Origin: Deltaproteobacteria bacterium | Lineage (GTDB): Bacteria; Lernaellota; Lernaellaia; JACKCT01 | Assembly (NCBI GenBank): GCA_020633895.1 | Contig: JACKCT010000005.1 | Coordinates: forward strand, 196,316 to 260,315 | Reading direction: 5' to 3' | DNA length: 64,000 bases | Part shown: positions 18,602 to 26,811 of the stretch, piece after piece | Layout of the letters: every line of letters starts with the position of its first letter | Position numbering within the stretch: the first letter of the stretch is position 1 | Position numbers and translations under genes: made by a program | The notes under the pieces: generated by a model | Told to the model about the DNA's origin: nothing | Databases searched by the model: none | Seen by the model: the letters and a program-made list of their open reading frames with translations, nothing else

Positions 18602-19108
18602 TCAGGAATCCGGGCCCGGGGCGCAGGCGATCAGTTCGTCACAGTCGCCGTTATAGGCCGCGAAGCAATCGGCCGCTTGCTGTTCGAGCTTGCCGTCCAG
18701 GCAGTCTTCCAGGCAGAGTTCGGCGAGCATCGTGACCGTCGGCGGGTTGTTCTCGCCCCAGTCCAGGCAATCCTGCAAGCCGTCCATATTCGCGTCGACG
18801 CAGTAGTCGTCGCACTGTTCCGCCGGCACGGGATTGACCGCTCCTTCTTCGTCGTCATCGTCCCCGATGTCGTCGTCGGCCGCGTCGTCGTCATCGTCGC
18901 CGGGGGCGGGATTTTCGTCGAAATAATCGCCCGGATCCCGGTCCGCGTCGGAGTCGTCGTCGTCGTCCGCGTCGGACACGCCCTCATCGGACGAATCGTC
19001 GTCGTCGTCCCCCGCCGAGGCGCAGGCTGCCGCCAAAGCGGCCAGAAACGCGCTCGCCGCCAGGGCGGCGAGAACGAGTCGTTTGGGATGAGGCCGGCGC
19101 GCGTTCAC
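18602..19108 (-). CDS. Small secreted Cys-rich protein with Asp-rich linker (paralogue of next gene)
   Basis: 168 aa from a GTG at 19108, 5 nt after the upstream stop codon. Signal peptide-like ALAASAFLAALAAAC with a lax lipobox, then an Asp/Ser/Glu-rich low-complexity linker of about 65 residues, then a compact domain with eight cysteines spaced C-x3-C-x10-C-x17-C-x3-C-x11-C-x7-C-x5-C. The gene immediately upstream encodes the same eight-Cys pattern. The twin C-x3-C signature recalls helical-hairpin (CHCH/alpha-hairpinin-like) disulfide folds; this is structural inference only. Function unknown. With its neighbour it interrupts the trmFO-xerC junction of an otherwise conserved housekeeping operon. 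Confidence 0.72.
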   Translation of the reverse strand: MNARRPHPKRLVLAALAASAFLAALAAACASAGDDDDDSSDEGVSDADDDDDSDADRDPGDYFDENPAPGDDDDDAADDDIGDDDDEEGAVNPVPAEQCDDYCVDANMDGLQDCLDWGENNPPTVTMLAELCLEDCLDGKLEQQAADCFAAYNGDCDELIACAPGPDS

Positions 19109-19113
19109 GACCC

Positions 19114-19539
19114 TTACCGTCCGACGCACGCCAGGAAGGCCGCGCACTCGCCGTCTTCGTAGTTTTCGAAGCAGGTCAAGATGCCCAGGGGCATGGCTCC
19201 GGCCTCGCATTGGGCCTTGCATTCGGCGATTTGCTGCGCGGTGGTCATGTCGGCGTCCTCGCCGCAGGTGTGGACGATATTCGCGCTTTCTTCCGTGCAC
19301 AATTCGCCGCAGCGTTCCGGCGGCAGGTATTCTTCCTCGTCGGTGTCGTCATCCGTCGCGGACGTGTCGTCGTCGGCGCCCGAGGTGTCGTCATCGGTGG
19401 TCGTGGACGAGGAATCGTCGTCATCGTCGCCGCTGTGGCAACTCGAGCCCAACACCGCCAAAGCGATCGTCAAAACCGCCAGGGCGACCAGGTACGCGCG
19501 CCAGGTGTGGGGGGAAAGCCGTGCCGTCGTCGCTGTCAT
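19114..19539 (-). CDS. Small secreted Cys-rich lipoprotein with Asp-rich linker
   Basis: 141 aa from the ATG at 19539, which has GGAGG 9 nt upstream. Signal sequence LVALAVLTIALAVLGSSC (lipobox-like), an Asp/Thr/Ser-rich linker of about 40 residues with DDDT units, and an eight-Cys domain spaced C-x3-C-x10-C-x14-C-x3-C-x11-C-x8-C-x5-C, almost identical in spacing to the downstream gene. The cysteines would form disulfides outside the cytoplasm. Five nucleotides separate it from its paralogue, so they form a bicistron. No family is recognised. Confidence 0.75.
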   Translation of the reverse strand: MTATTARLSPHTWRAYLVALAVLTIALAVLGSSCHSGDDDDDSSSTTTDDDTSGADDDTSATDDDTDEEEYLPPERCGELCTEESANIVHTCGEDADMTTAQQIAECKAQCEAGAMPLGILTCFENYEDGECAAFLACVGR

Positions 19540-19614
19540 CTTCGCTCGCCTCCGTCGGAAAATGCCGGTTTGACCGCGGGTCATCACCGCGTCGCTCCGT
19601 GGGCCGATGGGGAT

Positions 19615-19642
19615 AAATTACCGACCCCATGCCGAAAAACAA
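19615..19642 (-). promoter_or_regulatory. Candidate sigma70-type promoter of the Cys-rich lipoprotein pair
   Basis: Minus strand reads TTGTTT, 16 nt, TAATTT, in an AT-rich pocket about 76 nt upstream of the ATG at 19539. If real, the pair can be transcribed separately from trmFO. Confidence 0.35.
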
Positions 19643-19685
19643 TCATTATTCTCATAATTTCGACGATTTTGTCCACCGGCGGACG

Positions 19686-21062
19686 TCAGACGACGGCCCG
19701 TCCCGTCTCGGCGGACGGGCCGCCGAGCAGGCGCGGGTCCAACTCGGCGACCCAACGGCGGAAGTCGGCCAGCGCCCGCTCGATCTTGGCGGCGCGGCGT
19801 TCCTTTTTGCCCACGCGCTTGCCGCCGGGGATCTCGATGGCCGGCAGGATGCCCAGGTTGGCGTTCATCGGCTGGAAGGGGTGCGTCGGCGAGGCGGTGA
19901 CGTGACGCAGCAGGGCGCCGATCATGGTCGTTTCAGGGGGAGGGGCGATTTCGATGCCCTTGGCCTCGGCCGCCGCGAACAGCCCGGCCATCAGCCCGCA
20001 AGCCGCCGACTCGGTGTAGCCCTCCACCCCCGTCATCTGACCGGCGAGGCGGACGTTGGGTTTGGCGTTCAGGCGCAACGTGGCGTCCAGGACGCGCGGG
20101 CCGTCGACGAAGGTATTGCGATGGATGACGCCCAGGCGCAGGAACTCCGCGTCGGCAAGGCCCGGAATCATGCGCAGCACGCGTTGCTGATCGCCCCACT
20201 TCATGCGCGTCTGGAATCCGACCAGGTTGTAGGCCTCGCCGTCGGCGTCCTCCTTGCGCAGTTGCACGACGGCGTAGGGTCGCTTGCCGGTGCGCGGGTC
20301 TTCCAGGCCGACCGGGCGCATCGGGCCGTAGCGCAGCGTGTCCACCCCCCGCGCCGCCATCACCTCGATCGGCATGCATCCCTCGAAGACGCATTTGTTC
20401 TCGAACTCGTGGGGCGTGACCATTTCGGCGTGGGTCAACGCGGCATAGAACGCCTCGTATTCCTCGCGGGTCATGGGGCAGTTGATGTAGTCCGGGTCGC
20501 CCTTGCCCCAACGGGCGGCGGCGTAGGCGATGTCCATGTCAATGGTGTCGGCGGCGACGATGGGCGAGGTGGCGTCGAAGAAAAACAGCGCGTCTTGGCC
20601 CGTGGCCTTCGCGATGGCGTGGGCCAGGGCGTCCGCGGTCAAGGGACCGGTGCCGATGACGCACGGCCCGTCGGGCAATTCGTCCACCCGCTCGCAGGTC
20701 ACGCTCACCCCGCGCGCGTCGAGCAATTGCCGGACGTTTTCGGACATCGCCTCCCGATGGACCGCCAGCGCGCCCCCCGCCGGCACGCGCGCCGCGTCCG
20801 CCGCCAGCAGGATCGTCGAACCCAGCAGGCGCATCTCGTCCTTGAGCAACCCGCCCGCCGTGCTTGAGTCGGCCGAGCCCAGCGAGTTGGAACACACCAA
20901 CTCGGCGGGTCCGTCCAGTTTTTGCGCGGGGGTGCGTTCAGCCGGTTTTTGATCCACCAGACGCACCCGCAACCCGGCCCGCGCGGCCACCGCCGCCGCC
21001 TCCGACCCGGCCAGGCCGGCGCCGACGATGAGCAGGTCGTAGTTGTTGTTGGGGGTGTTCAT
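19686..21062 (-). CDS. trmFO: tRNA (uracil-54-C5)-methyltransferase, folate/FAD-dependent TrmFO
   Basis: 458 aa. Makes ribothymidine-54 in the T-loop using methylenetetrahydrofolate and FADH2. N-terminal Rossmann motif GAGLAGSEAA at residues 12-21, ELVCSNSLGSADSS with the conserved Cys near 55, GPLTADALAHAI near 150, CPMTREEYEAFY near 225, and the GVEGYTESAACGLMAG FAD-binding C-terminal motif near 375. ATG at 21062. In Bacillus (gid) it lies between topA and codV; here the same order holds, with two lipoprotein genes inserted after it. Confidence 0.96.
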   Translation of the reverse strand: MNTPNNNYDLLIVGAGLAGSEAAAVAARAGLRVRLVDQKPAERTPAQKLDGPAELVCSNSLGSADSSTAGGLLKDEMRLLGSTILLAADAARVPAGGALAVHREAMSENVRQLLDARGVSVTCERVDELPDGPCVIGTGPLTADALAHAIAKATGQDALFFFDATSPIVAADTIDMDIAYAAARWGKGDPDYINCPMTREEYEAFYAALTHAEMVTPHEFENKCVFEGCMPIEVMAARGVDTLRYGPMRPVGLEDPRTGKRPYAVVQLRKEDADGEAYNLVGFQTRMKWGDQQRVLRMIPGLADAEFLRLGVIHRNTFVDGPRVLDATLRLNAKPNVRLAGQMTGVEGYTESAACGLMAGLFAAAEAKGIEIAPPPETTMIGALLRHVTASPTHPFQPMNANLGILPAIEIPGGKRVGKKERRAAKIERALADFRRWVAELDPRLLGGPSAETGRAVV

Positions 21063-21143
21063 GGCTGTCCTTAGCCGATCGCGACCGACAGGAAACGGGC
21101 TGGTTCGGGTGTCGTTATATGACAGGAATCGTCTTTAAGAAAA

Positions 21144-21184
21144 TGTCATCCCGAACGCCGTGAGGGATCTCTCGCACAATGCGT
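21144..21184 (+). repeat. Family B dispersed repeat
   Basis: TGTCATCCCGAACGCCGTGA then GGGATCTCTCGC, in the 183-bp gap between topA and trmFO. Copies at 1942, 2143 and 63792. Confidence 0.55.
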
Positions 21185-21245
21185 CCAACATCGGCCGAGA
21201 GGTTCCTCGCTTTGCTCGAATAGCAACGAACTTTGGGACCCCACC

Positions 21246-23858
21246 TTACGCCTTCTTCTTCGCCTTCGTCGTCTTGGCGGCCGTCTTCTTTTTGGCGGTT
21301 TTGGCCTTGGTGGTCTTCTTCGCGCCTTTGCGGGCCTCGCGGGCGGCCAGCAGGTCCAGGGCCTGCTCGAGCGATACGTCCTCGGGCGCCATGTCCTTGG
21401 GCAGGGAGGCGTTGGTCTTCTGGTGCTTCACATAGGGGCCGAAACGCCCGTCGAGGATCGCGATCGGCTCGCCTGTTTCGGGATGGTTGCCGATGGTGCG
21501 CAACGGTTCCTGCCCGCCGCGCTGCTTCTTGGCGGCGAGCAATTCCACCGCCCGGTCCAAGTTGACCGTCAGCACGTCGTCTTCCGGCTTGAGGGAGGCG
21601 TATTTCCCGGCATGCACCACATACGGCCCGAAGCGCCCGATGCCCGCGTTGACGACCTTCCCATCCTCCGGATGCAGTCCCACCCGCCGGGGCAGGGACA
21701 GCAGATCCAGCGCCTTGTCGAGTGTCACGTCCTCGGGCGCCAACCCCTTGGGCAGGGAGACCTTCTTGCTCTTGGGCTCCTCGTCGTCGTTTTCGCCGAG
21801 TTGCACATAGGGCCCGAAGCGGCCGACGAGCACATAGACGTTGCGGCCCGACTCGGCGTCCTGGCCGATGGGCTCGTTGCCCAGCTTTGCCTTGGCGACC
21901 AGATCCTCGATGACGTCCTTGGTCACATCCGCGGGGGGGATGCCTTCGGGCAGGGAGACGGTGGTCGCCTTCTCTTCCGGGTTTTCGGCCGGAATCTCGA
22001 CGAACGGACCGTAGCGTCCCACCCGCACTTCATAGGGCGCGAACGAATCGGCCTTGAGAGTGCAAACCGTGCGCGGGTCCAGGTCGCCGCCCGACTCGAT
22101 GCCGCCGATGAGTTCCTTGTCGTAGAACTCCTTGAGCAGGCCGTCGGCGGTCTTCCCCTCGGCGATCTCGTCGAGCTTTTCTTCCATGCCCGCCGTGAAT
22201 TCCACGTCCACCACGTCGCCGTGCGTCTGTTCCAGGAGGTTGGTGACGGCCATCGCCGTGAACGTCGGGATCAGCGTTTTGTTCTGCGTGAAGACGTAGC
22301 CGCGCTGCTGGATGGTGTCGATGATCGTCGCGTAAGTGCTCGGGCGGCCCACGCCGTCTTTTTCCAGCGCCTTGACCAGGCTGGCCTCGGTGTAGCGCGC
22401 GGGGGGCTTGGTCTCGTGGCCCAAGGGCTCCACGTCCTTGACCGGGTGGCGCTCGCCTTCGGTCAGGGGCGGCAGGGATTCCTCGTCGTTTTCCTCCGAC
22501 TCGCCCACGTCCAGCGTCTCCTGATAGGCCAGGAAGTAGCCGGGGAAGGTGATCTCCTTGCCGAAGGACTTGAACTCGAGCTTTTCGCCGTCCACGTTCA
22601 CCTGCCAGGTCACGGTCGTGAAACGCAGCTTCGCCTCGGCCATCTGGGTGGCCATGGTGCGTTTCCAGATCAGGTCATAGACCGCCGCTTCCTTGCCCTT
22701 GAGCCCGAGTTGGGCGGCCGTGCGCATCTGGTCCCCGGCGGGACGGATGGCCTCGTGGGCCTCCTGGGCGCCCTTGGACGACGTCTTATATTGGCGCACT
22801 TTTTCGGACAGATACTGCTCGCCGAAACTGGACGCGATCGCGCCGCGCGTGCCTCGGATGGCTTCGTCCGACAGGTGCGTCGAGTCGGTACGCATATAGG
22901 TGATGTACCCGGCTTCGTAGAGGCGCTGGGCGATGGACATGGTGTCGCGAGCGGAGAGGCCGAGCTTCTTGTTGCCCTCCTGCTGCAGCGTGGAGGTGAT
23001 GAACGGCGGGCCCGGGGAGCGCTTGGTGTCGCGCGTTTCGACGGCGTCGACGGAGAGTTGGCTGTCGCGCAATTTCGCGGCCAGGGCCTTGGTGCGGTCC
23101 TCTTCGAGCAGGAGCACCTTGCGGTCCTCGCGAATCTTGCCGGTGTTTTCGTCGAAGTCCTTGCCGGTGGCCAGACGCACCCCGTCGATGGCGACGAGCT
23201 GGGCGTGGAAGTCCTTGTTGTCCTTGGCCAGATGGGCCTTGATGTCCCAATAGGTGCCCGCGTGAAAGGCCATGCGTTCGCGCTCGCGCAACACCAGCAA
23301 ACGCACCGCCACCGACTGCACGCGTCCGGCCGACAGCTTGGGTTTGACCTTTTTCCACAGCATCGGCGAGAGCGTGTAGCCCACCAGGCGGTCGAGCACG
23401 CGCCGCGTCTCCTGGGCCTCGACGAGCTTCTGATCGATCTCCCTGGTCGCTTCGATGGCGTGCTGGATCGCGGTCTTGGTGATCTCGTGAAAGACCATGC
23501 GGCGGGTGGGCACCTTGGGCTGGAGGAGCTGCACCAGATGCCAACCGATGGACTCGCCCTCGCGGTCTTCGTCAGTGGCGATGAACAGTTCGTCGGCGCC
23601 CTTGAGCAGCTTTTTGAGCTCCGTGACCGTTTTCTTCTTGCCCTTGGGGATGACGTAGACCGGCGCGAATCCGCTCTCGATGTCGATGCCCAGGCGGCTC
23701 CACGGCTTGTCCTTGATGTCCGCGGGGATCTCCTCGGCGTTCGCGGGCAGATCGCGGACGTGCCCCATCGACGCCTCGATGCGATAGTCCTTGCCCAGGA
23801 ATTTGGAGAGGGTGCGCGCCTTGGTCGGCGACTCGACGATCACCAATTTATACGTCAT
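21246..23858 (-). CDS. topA: DNA topoisomerase I
   Basis: 870 aa from the ATG at 23858 (AAGGG 5 nt upstream); a GTG 27 nt earlier is less likely. Type IA topoisomerase relaxing negative supercoils. N-terminal TOPRIM (VIVESPTKA at residues 5-13; DEDREGESIGWH near 95-106), active-site Tyr in YMRTDST near 320, and the GRPSTYA motif. Instead of C4 zinc fingers the C-terminus has four topo-I C-terminal repeats marked by GR(Y/F)GPYV at about 595, 660, 735 and 810, followed by a Lys/Ala/Thr-rich basic tail of about 30 residues resembling those of actinobacterial and myxobacterial TopA. Confidence 0.96.
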   Translation of the reverse strand: MTYKLVIVESPTKARTLSKFLGKDYRIEASMGHVRDLPANAEEIPADIKDKPWSRLGIDIESGFAPVYVIPKGKKKTVTELKKLLKGADELFIATDEDREGESIGWHLVQLLQPKVPTRRMVFHEITKTAIQHAIEATREIDQKLVEAQETRRVLDRLVGYTLSPMLWKKVKPKLSAGRVQSVAVRLLVLRERERMAFHAGTYWDIKAHLAKDNKDFHAQLVAIDGVRLATGKDFDENTGKIREDRKVLLLEEDRTKALAAKLRDSQLSVDAVETRDTKRSPGPPFITSTLQQEGNKKLGLSARDTMSIAQRLYEAGYITYMRTDSTHLSDEAIRGTRGAIASSFGEQYLSEKVRQYKTSSKGAQEAHEAIRPAGDQMRTAAQLGLKGKEAAVYDLIWKRTMATQMAEAKLRFTTVTWQVNVDGEKLEFKSFGKEITFPGYFLAYQETLDVGESEENDEESLPPLTEGERHPVKDVEPLGHETKPPARYTEASLVKALEKDGVGRPSTYATIIDTIQQRGYVFTQNKTLIPTFTAMAVTNLLEQTHGDVVDVEFTAGMEEKLDEIAEGKTADGLLKEFYDKELIGGIESGGDLDPRTVCTLKADSFAPYEVRVGRYGPFVEIPAENPEEKATTVSLPEGIPPADVTKDVIEDLVAKAKLGNEPIGQDAESGRNVYVLVGRFGPYVQLGENDDEEPKSKKVSLPKGLAPEDVTLDKALDLLSLPRRVGLHPEDGKVVNAGIGRFGPYVVHAGKYASLKPEDDVLTVNLDRAVELLAAKKQRGGQEPLRTIGNHPETGEPIAILDGRFGPYVKHQKTNASLPKDMAPEDVSLEQALDLLAAREARKGAKKTTKAKTAKKKTAAKTTKAKKKA

Positions 23859-23924
23859 GAGGCCCTTGCTTTCGAGTGCCGGCACGACCGGTTGTCGCGA
23901 GATTTTCGCGTCCGATCACCGGCG

Positions 23925-25061
23925 TCATCTCGCCACGGCATTTAATACGTAGAGCTTTCCCGGCAGGGCGTTGACCGCCCCGCGCAGTTCCAGCTCGAGC
24001 AGAATCGTCAGCAGGCGTTGGGCGGACAGCCCGGTGGCCCGCGCCACCTCGTCCACGTGCTGCGGCTCCAGGGTTAGCGCTTCTACCACAAGTTGTGCAT
24101 CGCCTGTCAAGCCGAGAGAGCGTTTATACCCCTCCACATCGAGTCGGGCCGGCGGGGGCAACTCCTCCCGACGCACAAACTCGGGCAGCAGATTTTCCAG
24201 CACGTCGGCCGCCTCGAACACGGGCACGGCCCCGTCCCGAATCAGCCGATGAACCCCCATGGAGACCGGCGAGTCGATGGGGCCGGGCACGCCGAAGACG
24301 GGTTTGCCCTGGCGGTGGGCGTCCTCCACGGTGATCATGGTGCCGCTTTTTTCCGCCGCCTCCACGACCATCACGCCGCACGCCAGCCCGGCGATGAGGC
24401 GGTTGCGTCGGGGGAAGTTGTTGGGAGTGGGGGGCGTGCCGGGGAAAAACTCGCTGATGACCGCGCCGTTTCTCGACACGCGCCCGGCCAGGCCCGCGTG
24501 CTCCTTGGGGTAGATCACATCCACGCCCGATCCGAGCACGGCGATGGTGCGTCCGCCGGGAGTGTCCAAGGCGCCGCTGTGGCCTTCGGCGTCGATCCCC
24601 CGAGCCAGGCCGGAGACGATGGTGACGTTACATTCCGCGATTTTGCGGCACAGGTCGCGGGTGACGCGCAGGCCGTAAGGCGTCGGCTTTCTCGTGCCGA
24701 TGACGGCCAGGGCGAGGCTGTCGGCGGGGGTGATTTCGCCGTGGACGTAGAGCACCGGCGGGGCGTCGTTCAGGCGGCGCAGGGACGCGGGGTAAGCCTC
24801 GTCATCGACGCACAAAACATGGGCGCCGACTTTTTCCAACGCGGCGAGGGCGTCGTCGATCTTTTTCGTTTCGTGAAATCCCGCGACGGCGCCCGCGGCC
24901 TTGGCGTTGGCCCCGGCCTCCTGCAGCGCGCCGACCTTCGCCTCGAACACCGCGCTCGCCGAACCAAAAAACGACAGCAGCTTTCGCGCCGTCACCGGCC
25001 CGACGCCCTTGCCGTCCAGATAGCTCAGCGCCAGCCGAGCCCGTATTTCCTTGTCCGCCAT
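23925..25061 (-). CDS. dprA: DNA-processing protein DprA (Smf)
   Basis: 378 aa from the ATG at 25061. Protects incoming single-stranded DNA and loads RecA during natural transformation. N-terminal SAM/HhH-like region (KGVGPVTARKLL near 20), Rossmann-like DprA domain with VIGTRKPTPYG, SGLARGIDAEGH and VLGSGVDVIYP (about 115-190) and the FPRRNRLIAGL motif, then a winged-helix C-terminus (about 320-378). First gene of the dprA-topA-trmFO order, divergent from the lipoprotein array. Its presence does not prove competence. Confidence 0.95.
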   Translation of the reverse strand: MADKEIRARLALSYLDGKGVGPVTARKLLSFFGSASAVFEAKVGALQEAGANAKAAGAVAGFHETKKIDDALAALEKVGAHVLCVDDEAYPASLRRLNDAPPVLYVHGEITPADSLALAVIGTRKPTPYGLRVTRDLCRKIAECNVTIVSGLARGIDAEGHSGALDTPGGRTIAVLGSGVDVIYPKEHAGLAGRVSRNGAVISEFFPGTPPTPNNFPRRNRLIAGLACGVMVVEAAEKSGTMITVEDAHRQGKPVFGVPGPIDSPVSMGVHRLIRDGAVPVFEAADVLENLLPEFVRREELPPPARLDVEGYKRSLGLTGDAQLVVEALTLEPQHVDEVARATGLSAQRLLTILLELELRGAVNALPGKLYVLNAVAR

Positions 25062-25158
25062 GGATTCTAAAATCCGGTCCGATCCAACGCTCGTCAACCG
25101 GAACCTGAAACACCGGCTCAGAAAATTTTCTCGGACACCGAAGGTCAAGGTGCGATAA

Positions 25159-25184
25159 GATCGGTTCAAGAGTTAGAACCGATC
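25159..25184. promoter_or_regulatory. Perfect 9-bp inverted repeat upstream of lipoprotein array
   Basis: GATCGGTTC, 8-nt spacer, GAACCGATC, lying 26 nt before the first array start and in the divergent interval with dprA. It could be an operator or an RNA hairpin near the 5' end. No T-tract follows, so a terminator is less likely. Confidence 0.35.
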
Positions 25185-25209
25185 GTAAAAATGAGACGCA
25201 GAGGTTCCT

Positions 25210-26646
25210 ATGAAAGCAAAGTATTTCTACTTGGTGTTGGCGATGATCGTCGTTGTCATGTCCGTCCCTCTGGCATGCACGGAAGACGATGCCGACAACG
25301 GCGAAGCCGACATCGCGGAATTTGCGGATGTCGTTTCCGGCGAAGATCCCGAGACCTACTGCGCCGGCCCCCCGGAGCCGGCCGAATCAATTGCGATCGA
25401 GCCCTTCAAACACTCGTGTTATCTGCCGGAATTAGGGGAATGCCCGGTTCGCATCAACGAACCCGACCCGAAGGTCGGCACGGGGCCGCTCGGACAGCCG
25501 TGGGGTGTGCATGAGGTTTTGGTCGGCATTTCCGAGAACTGTCACGAACAGATCGCGCTTCGATATATGTATCTTGAAGGCGAGTGCTTTTTCGGGAAAA
25601 GCGAAGTTTACATGAGCGGATCCCTGCTCACGCGTCGTGCCGACAGTCAGGTCGGGTTGCCGATCGCCCCTACGCAATACTTTGCGTCGCCCGCGGAGGC
25701 GAATGAAGAAACCGTCATCCTGGACTACGACGACCGGCAGATCATGCTGCTCGTCGAACAGACCGAACCCCCCGGAGACGGCGAACCCGTCATCGTCCCG
25801 GCGCGTATCTACAACGGCAAAGGCGAAGTCAGCGACGAGAAGGAACTGCAACTCCACGTGGAGCCGAAGTCCGCCGAATATTATGTGGCCATTCATAAAT
25901 TCGGTGACGACGTCTTGCTTTCCTTGAAAAGAAGAGTCGCGTCGCAAACCCGGGTTTTTTTCCAGCGTTACACGAAAGACTTGGATCCGGTCGGAAGCCT
26001 TTACGAAAATCCTCTACCTTCGGGAGTTCCGGAGGCGTGGCTTGTTCGCGATGATACCATCGTGGCGATCGACGTCGGAGCCGAAAAGGTCGACGGCACG
26101 CTCACCGGCTTTATTTGGGCGTACCAACTTGATTCCGAATTTCACCTTCTCCACGAGCGGACCGTCCTCGTATCATCGCCCGAGTTGGAAGTTTACTACG
26201 GGCATGCGGAGTGGATTTCCGACGACGAGTATCGCCTGTTCTGGGTGCGTGAACACAGTCATACCAGCGAGTCGTTTACTCTCTACGCCAGCCGATTTTC
26301 CAAGGATGGAACCGAGATCGGCACCGTCGAGGTCGCCGTCGCCGAAGAACCGGAATTTTATAGTTTCTTCAGGGATGGCGAGGACCGTTTTTCTCTGATT
26401 CGGGTCGAGCCCGTCGGGAACGGCTGCAGAGATATTTGGTTGCAGGATATGGACGTGGACGGCCGACCGATCGGTGAAATGAAGTTGTTGACGCGCACTC
26501 CGATGTCCGTGGTCGGAGGGGCCGGCCTTCTTCGATTGCGAAACGGGAACCTCGCGTTCGCGTTCAATTCCTTTGACGACATCGGATGCGGCATGGACAC
26601 ATTCCTGCAACTCTACGATGCGAACAACGATCCGATTTGCCCCTAG
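25210..26646 (+). CDS. Secreted lipoprotein, tandem paralogue 1 of 4
   Basis: 478 aa. Signal peptide with VPLAC lipobox-like end (Cys23), followed by an acidic but not poly-Asp linker. The body is beta-rich with repeated acidic loops (DYDDRQIMLLVEQ, GHAEWISDDEYRLFWV), suggestive of a propeller-like fold; not proven. Diagnostic family marks: CPVRINE near residue 77 and the C-terminal DTFLQLYDANNDPICP. GAGG lies 5 nt upstream of the ATG at 25210. GC content looks lower than in paralogues 2 and 3. Function unknown; surface attachment is likely. Confidence 0.75.
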   Translation: MKAKYFYLVLAMIVVVMSVPLACTEDDADNGEADIAEFADVVSGEDPETYCAGPPEPAESIAIEPFKHSCYLPELGECPVRINEPDPKVGTGPLGQPWGVHEVLVGISENCHEQIALRYMYLEGECFFGKSEVYMSGSLLTRRADSQVGLPIAPTQYFASPAEANEETVILDYDDRQIMLLVEQTEPPGDGEPVIVPARIYNGKGEVSDEKELQLHVEPKSAEYYVAIHKFGDDVLLSLKRRVASQTRVFFQRYTKDLDPVGSLYENPLPSGVPEAWLVRDDTIVAIDVGAEKVDGTLTGFIWAYQLDSEFHLLHERTVLVSSPELEVYYGHAEWISDDEYRLFWVREHSHTSESFTLYASRFSKDGTEIGTVEVAVAEEPEFYSFFRDGEDRFSLIRVEPVGNGCRDIWLQDMDVDGRPIGEMKLLTRTPMSVVGGAGLLRLRNGNLAFAFNSFDDIGCGMDTFLQLYDANNDPICP

Positions 26647-26734
26647 GCGATGCATGCTTTTTGTCGGAAGGCATGTCCGCAACGGCGCCTCAGAGGACGG
26701 GAGAAGTTTTTCCTCCAATTGCGGAATTGTGGCG

Positions 26735-26740
26735 TATAAT
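26735..26740 (+). promoter_or_regulatory. Candidate -10 element for paralogue 2
   Basis: Exact TATAAT, 71 nt upstream of the ATG at 26812, in a locally AT-rich gap. No good -35 at standard spacing (TTGCGG is too close), so moderate support only. Confidence 0.35.
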
Positions 26741-26811
26741 GGCCCCCGGTCGCGATGTGATGAATTGAATTGCATTTGATTTCGGGGCGTTCTTTTTTAG
26801 GAGGGTGTGCA

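Noticed and set aside
19629-20867. 412-codon plus-strand frame opposite trmFO
   Set aside because: Antisense shadow; trmFO has all family motifs.
21423-23945. 840-codon plus-strand frame opposite topA
   Set aside because: Antisense shadow of a certain housekeeping gene; no domain.
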